A stretch of 10,397 nucleotides of DNA from an archaeon (GTDB taxonomy: Archaea > Nanobdellota > Nanobdellia > Pacearchaeales > GW2011-AR1): the NCBI GenBank assembly GCA_030593225.1, contig JAUVHP010000037.1:1-10397 (forward strand), given 5' to 3'. The position numbers and the translations under genes are program-made. The notes below the pieces were generated by a model. It had not been told where the DNA came from. It made no database searches and saw only the letters and a program-made list of their open reading frames with translations. Every line of letters starts with the position of its first letter. Positions within the stretch are counted from its first letter, which is position 1. Shown here piece after piece: positions 9,501-10,397 of this stretch.

Positions 9501-9848
9501 TTAATTTCTTAAATCCATCAAAATTGAACCTGCTTTGTCGTTTTTCACATTACCCTGAGTTTTAACAACTATACCTTCTGCACCAATTTCTTTAAATGCT
9601 TTTATACATTGAAGAACAGAGTTGTAACACGGATATTTAACAACATTGTTTCCCCCATCTAATCTAAACATATTGTAAAACTTTTCTGTATTAACACGAA
9701 TTATTTTACCTTTGTGAGATTTTAATGCATCAGAACAAAAAGCCATGATGCCTTTTTTATCCCAATTCTTAGCCCAACCTTTAGATTTTCCAAAATCGCT
9801 TTCAGATATTTCTTCAGCCATTCCAGAAATTAAATCTTTTCCTTTCAT
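9501..9848 (-). CDS. Hypothetical protein, about 115 aa
   Basis: It begins MKGKDLISGMAEEISESDFG. The C-terminal two-thirds (KGIMAFCSDALKSHKGKIIR, then EKFYNMFRLDGG, YNSVLQCIKAFKEIGAEGIV and a strand pair) look like a winged-helix or similar alpha/beta domain, possibly binding DNA. I chose this start because GGAG lies 8 nt upstream. The frame is open back to 9950, and an ATG at 9926 overlaps the upstream stop, giving a longer product of up to 149 aa. The family is unknown. Confidence 0.6.
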   Translation of the reverse strand: MKGKDLISGMAEEISESDFGKSKGWAKNWDKKGIMAFCSDALKSHKGKIIRVNTEKFYNMFRLDGGNNVVKYPCYNSVLQCIKAFKEIGAEGIVVKTQGNVKNDKAGSILMDLRN

Positions 9849-9918
9849 CTTAGTTTTCTCCTTATTTAATTTATGTTTTAAATTCTTCGGATAATCCAAA
9901 GAATTAATATGAGTTTTG

Positions 9919-10215
9919 TTAAGCATTTTGTAAAAATTCACCATATCCAATTTTTTTAAATTCGTCGTCTGAATTTATCCTTAAAAACATTTTAAATATT
10001 TTAGATTTCTTATTTAACATTTTTGGAGTAATATTTGGATAATTGTTTTTTATAGATTTAATAATTTTTTTATCAATATTCACAGATGCAGGAATTATAA
10101 TTTTTCCGTTTTCGTCAAATGTATCTTCTCTGATTACAATAACATGTATAAAATCTTTTTTTTGATTTAGCATTTTATCTTTTTCTTTTATTATCTTTTC
10201 TTTTTTTGTTTCCAT
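9919..10215 (-). CDS. Hypothetical protein, 98 aa, first gene of the right-hand transcript
   Basis: A very basic N-terminus (METKKEKIIKEKDKMLNQKK) is followed by two strands (DFIHVIVIRED and NGKIIIPASVNID) and helices rich in Lys and Asn. NGKIIIPASV faintly recalls the AbrB-type sequence but lacks the rest of that domain, so I do not call it one. It has no ribosome binding site. It follows a promoter region and an operator-like inverted repeat, so it is probably the first gene transcribed and may be regulated by the same factor as the 62-aa gene. Confidence 0.6.
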   Translation of the reverse strand: METKKEKIIKEKDKMLNQKKDFIHVIVIREDTFDENGKIIIPASVNIDKKIIKSIKNNYPNITPKMLNKKSKIFKMFLRINSDDEFKKIGYGEFLQNA

Positions 10216-10229
10216 CTTTTTTATTATTA

Positions 10230-10261
10230 GTCGGTTTTTTTATAACTTGAGTTAAACCGAC
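10230..10261. promoter_or_regulatory. Operator-like inverted repeat with the TCGGTTT core
   Basis: GTCGGTTT (10230-10237) and AAACCGAC (10254-10261) are perfect 8-bp arms separated by 16 nt. On the minus strand the upstream arm reads GTCGGTTTAAC, sharing the 10-mer TCGGTTTAAC with the palindrome at 8021-8033. It lies in the leader of the 98-aa gene. It is not followed by a T-run on the minus strand, so it is not a rho-independent terminator for these genes. Confidence 0.55.
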
Positions 10262-10301
10262 AAAAAAACCACCCGATTTTTTATATTCCTATGAGCCAAA
10301 A

Positions 10302-10321
10302 CCCCTTTAAATACTTTTCGG
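10302..10321 (-). promoter_or_regulatory. Archaeal-type BRE/TATA promoter
   Basis: The minus strand reads CCGAAAAGTATTTAAAGGGG. CGAAAAG fits a BRE, and TATTTAAA fits a TATA box immediately after it. Transcription would start near 10283, leaving a leader that contains the inverted repeat at 10230-10261. It is the best archaeal promoter match in the window. Confidence 0.5.
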
Positions 10322-10338
10322 TAATAAAATAATTATAG

Positions 10339-10383
10339 GAGATATGTTATTATTTAGAAGTAATAACAAATAAAATATATCTC
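10339..10383. other. Nested inverted repeat at the right edge
   Basis: An inner stem (TGTTATTA at 10345-10352 with TAATAACA at 10361-10368) lies inside an outer stem (GAGATAT at 10339-10345 with ATATCTC at 10377-10383), with an unpaired side. It lies upstream of the promoter at 10302-10321 and may belong to the neighbouring region outside the window. The final bases are G-rich (GGGTGGTGGGTG). Confidence 0.45.
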
Positions 10384-10397
10384 TTGGGTGGTGGGTG

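Noticed and set aside
10093..10140. AbrB-type DNA-binding domain in the 98-aa protein
   Set aside because: Only a short NGKIIIPASV stretch is similar; the following conserved arginine and helix pattern of AbrB is absent.
10230..10261. Rho-independent terminator
   Set aside because: The stem is followed by A-rich and not T-rich sequence on either useful side, it lies upstream of the first gene in its leader, and its core matches an operator-like palindrome elsewhere.
10344..10373. Nine-codon plus-strand ORF after AGGAG at the right edge
   Set aside because: The spacing between AGGAG and ATG is too short, and the sequence is explained by the inverted repeat.

Overview
This is a strongly AT-rich window (about a quarter G+C by eye). 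It is packed with very small genes, and every gene I can support lies on the minus strand, so transcription runs from position 10397 towards position 1. I count about 35 genes, most encoding 25-160 residues. No rRNA, tRNA, CRISPR array, transposase, integrase or structural virion gene is recognisable. Several proteins are four-cysteine zinc ribbons, some are one- or two-helix membrane miniproteins, one is SANT/Myb-like, one is a predicted secreted metzincin-type zinc protease, and a few resemble small genes common in phages. This is the accessory content expected of a virus, plasmid or other mobile element.

The host is uncertain. Some upstream sequences read well as archaeal BRE/TATA promoters (for example 10302-10321), and zinc-ribbon density and AT bias would suit a DPANN-like archaeon. 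However, one promoter (8037-8064) also reads as a good bacterial sigma-70 site. Shine-Dalgarno sequences occur before only some genes. I favour an archaeal element but do not claim it.

Layout in the direction of transcription. (1) 10216-10397 is a promoter region feeding two unknown genes (98 aa and about 115 aa). (2) 9169-9500 holds two related hairpins, a perfect palindrome, a cluster of the 8-mer CCGATAGG and a 38-codon ORF with a strong ribosome binding site. It precedes the 325-aa zinc-finger protein, the likeliest DNA-binding or replication/regulatory protein here. (3) 7992-8190 holds two promoter candidates and a palindromic operator-like site, followed by a 62-aa gene. (4) From 7685 to about 1378 is a nearly gapless run of about 25 small genes, many joined by 4-nt ATGA overlaps or a 1-nt gap. 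(5) An internal promoter at 1321-1340, preceded by paired 11-bp repeats, serves the last block down to the truncated gene at position 1.

The main structural signal is modularity. The heptamer TAAAATG begins about 21 genes. Followed by A, it stops both other reading frames while starting the third. Tail-end sequences of genes are duplicated around single genes: 63 bp around the protease gene and 58 bp around a 54-aa gene. This suggests that genes are gained as cassettes at stop/start junctions. That is inference from one window. The 8-mer CCGATAGG occurs seven times, always in the same orientation and in different reading frames, so it looks like a nucleotide-level signal.
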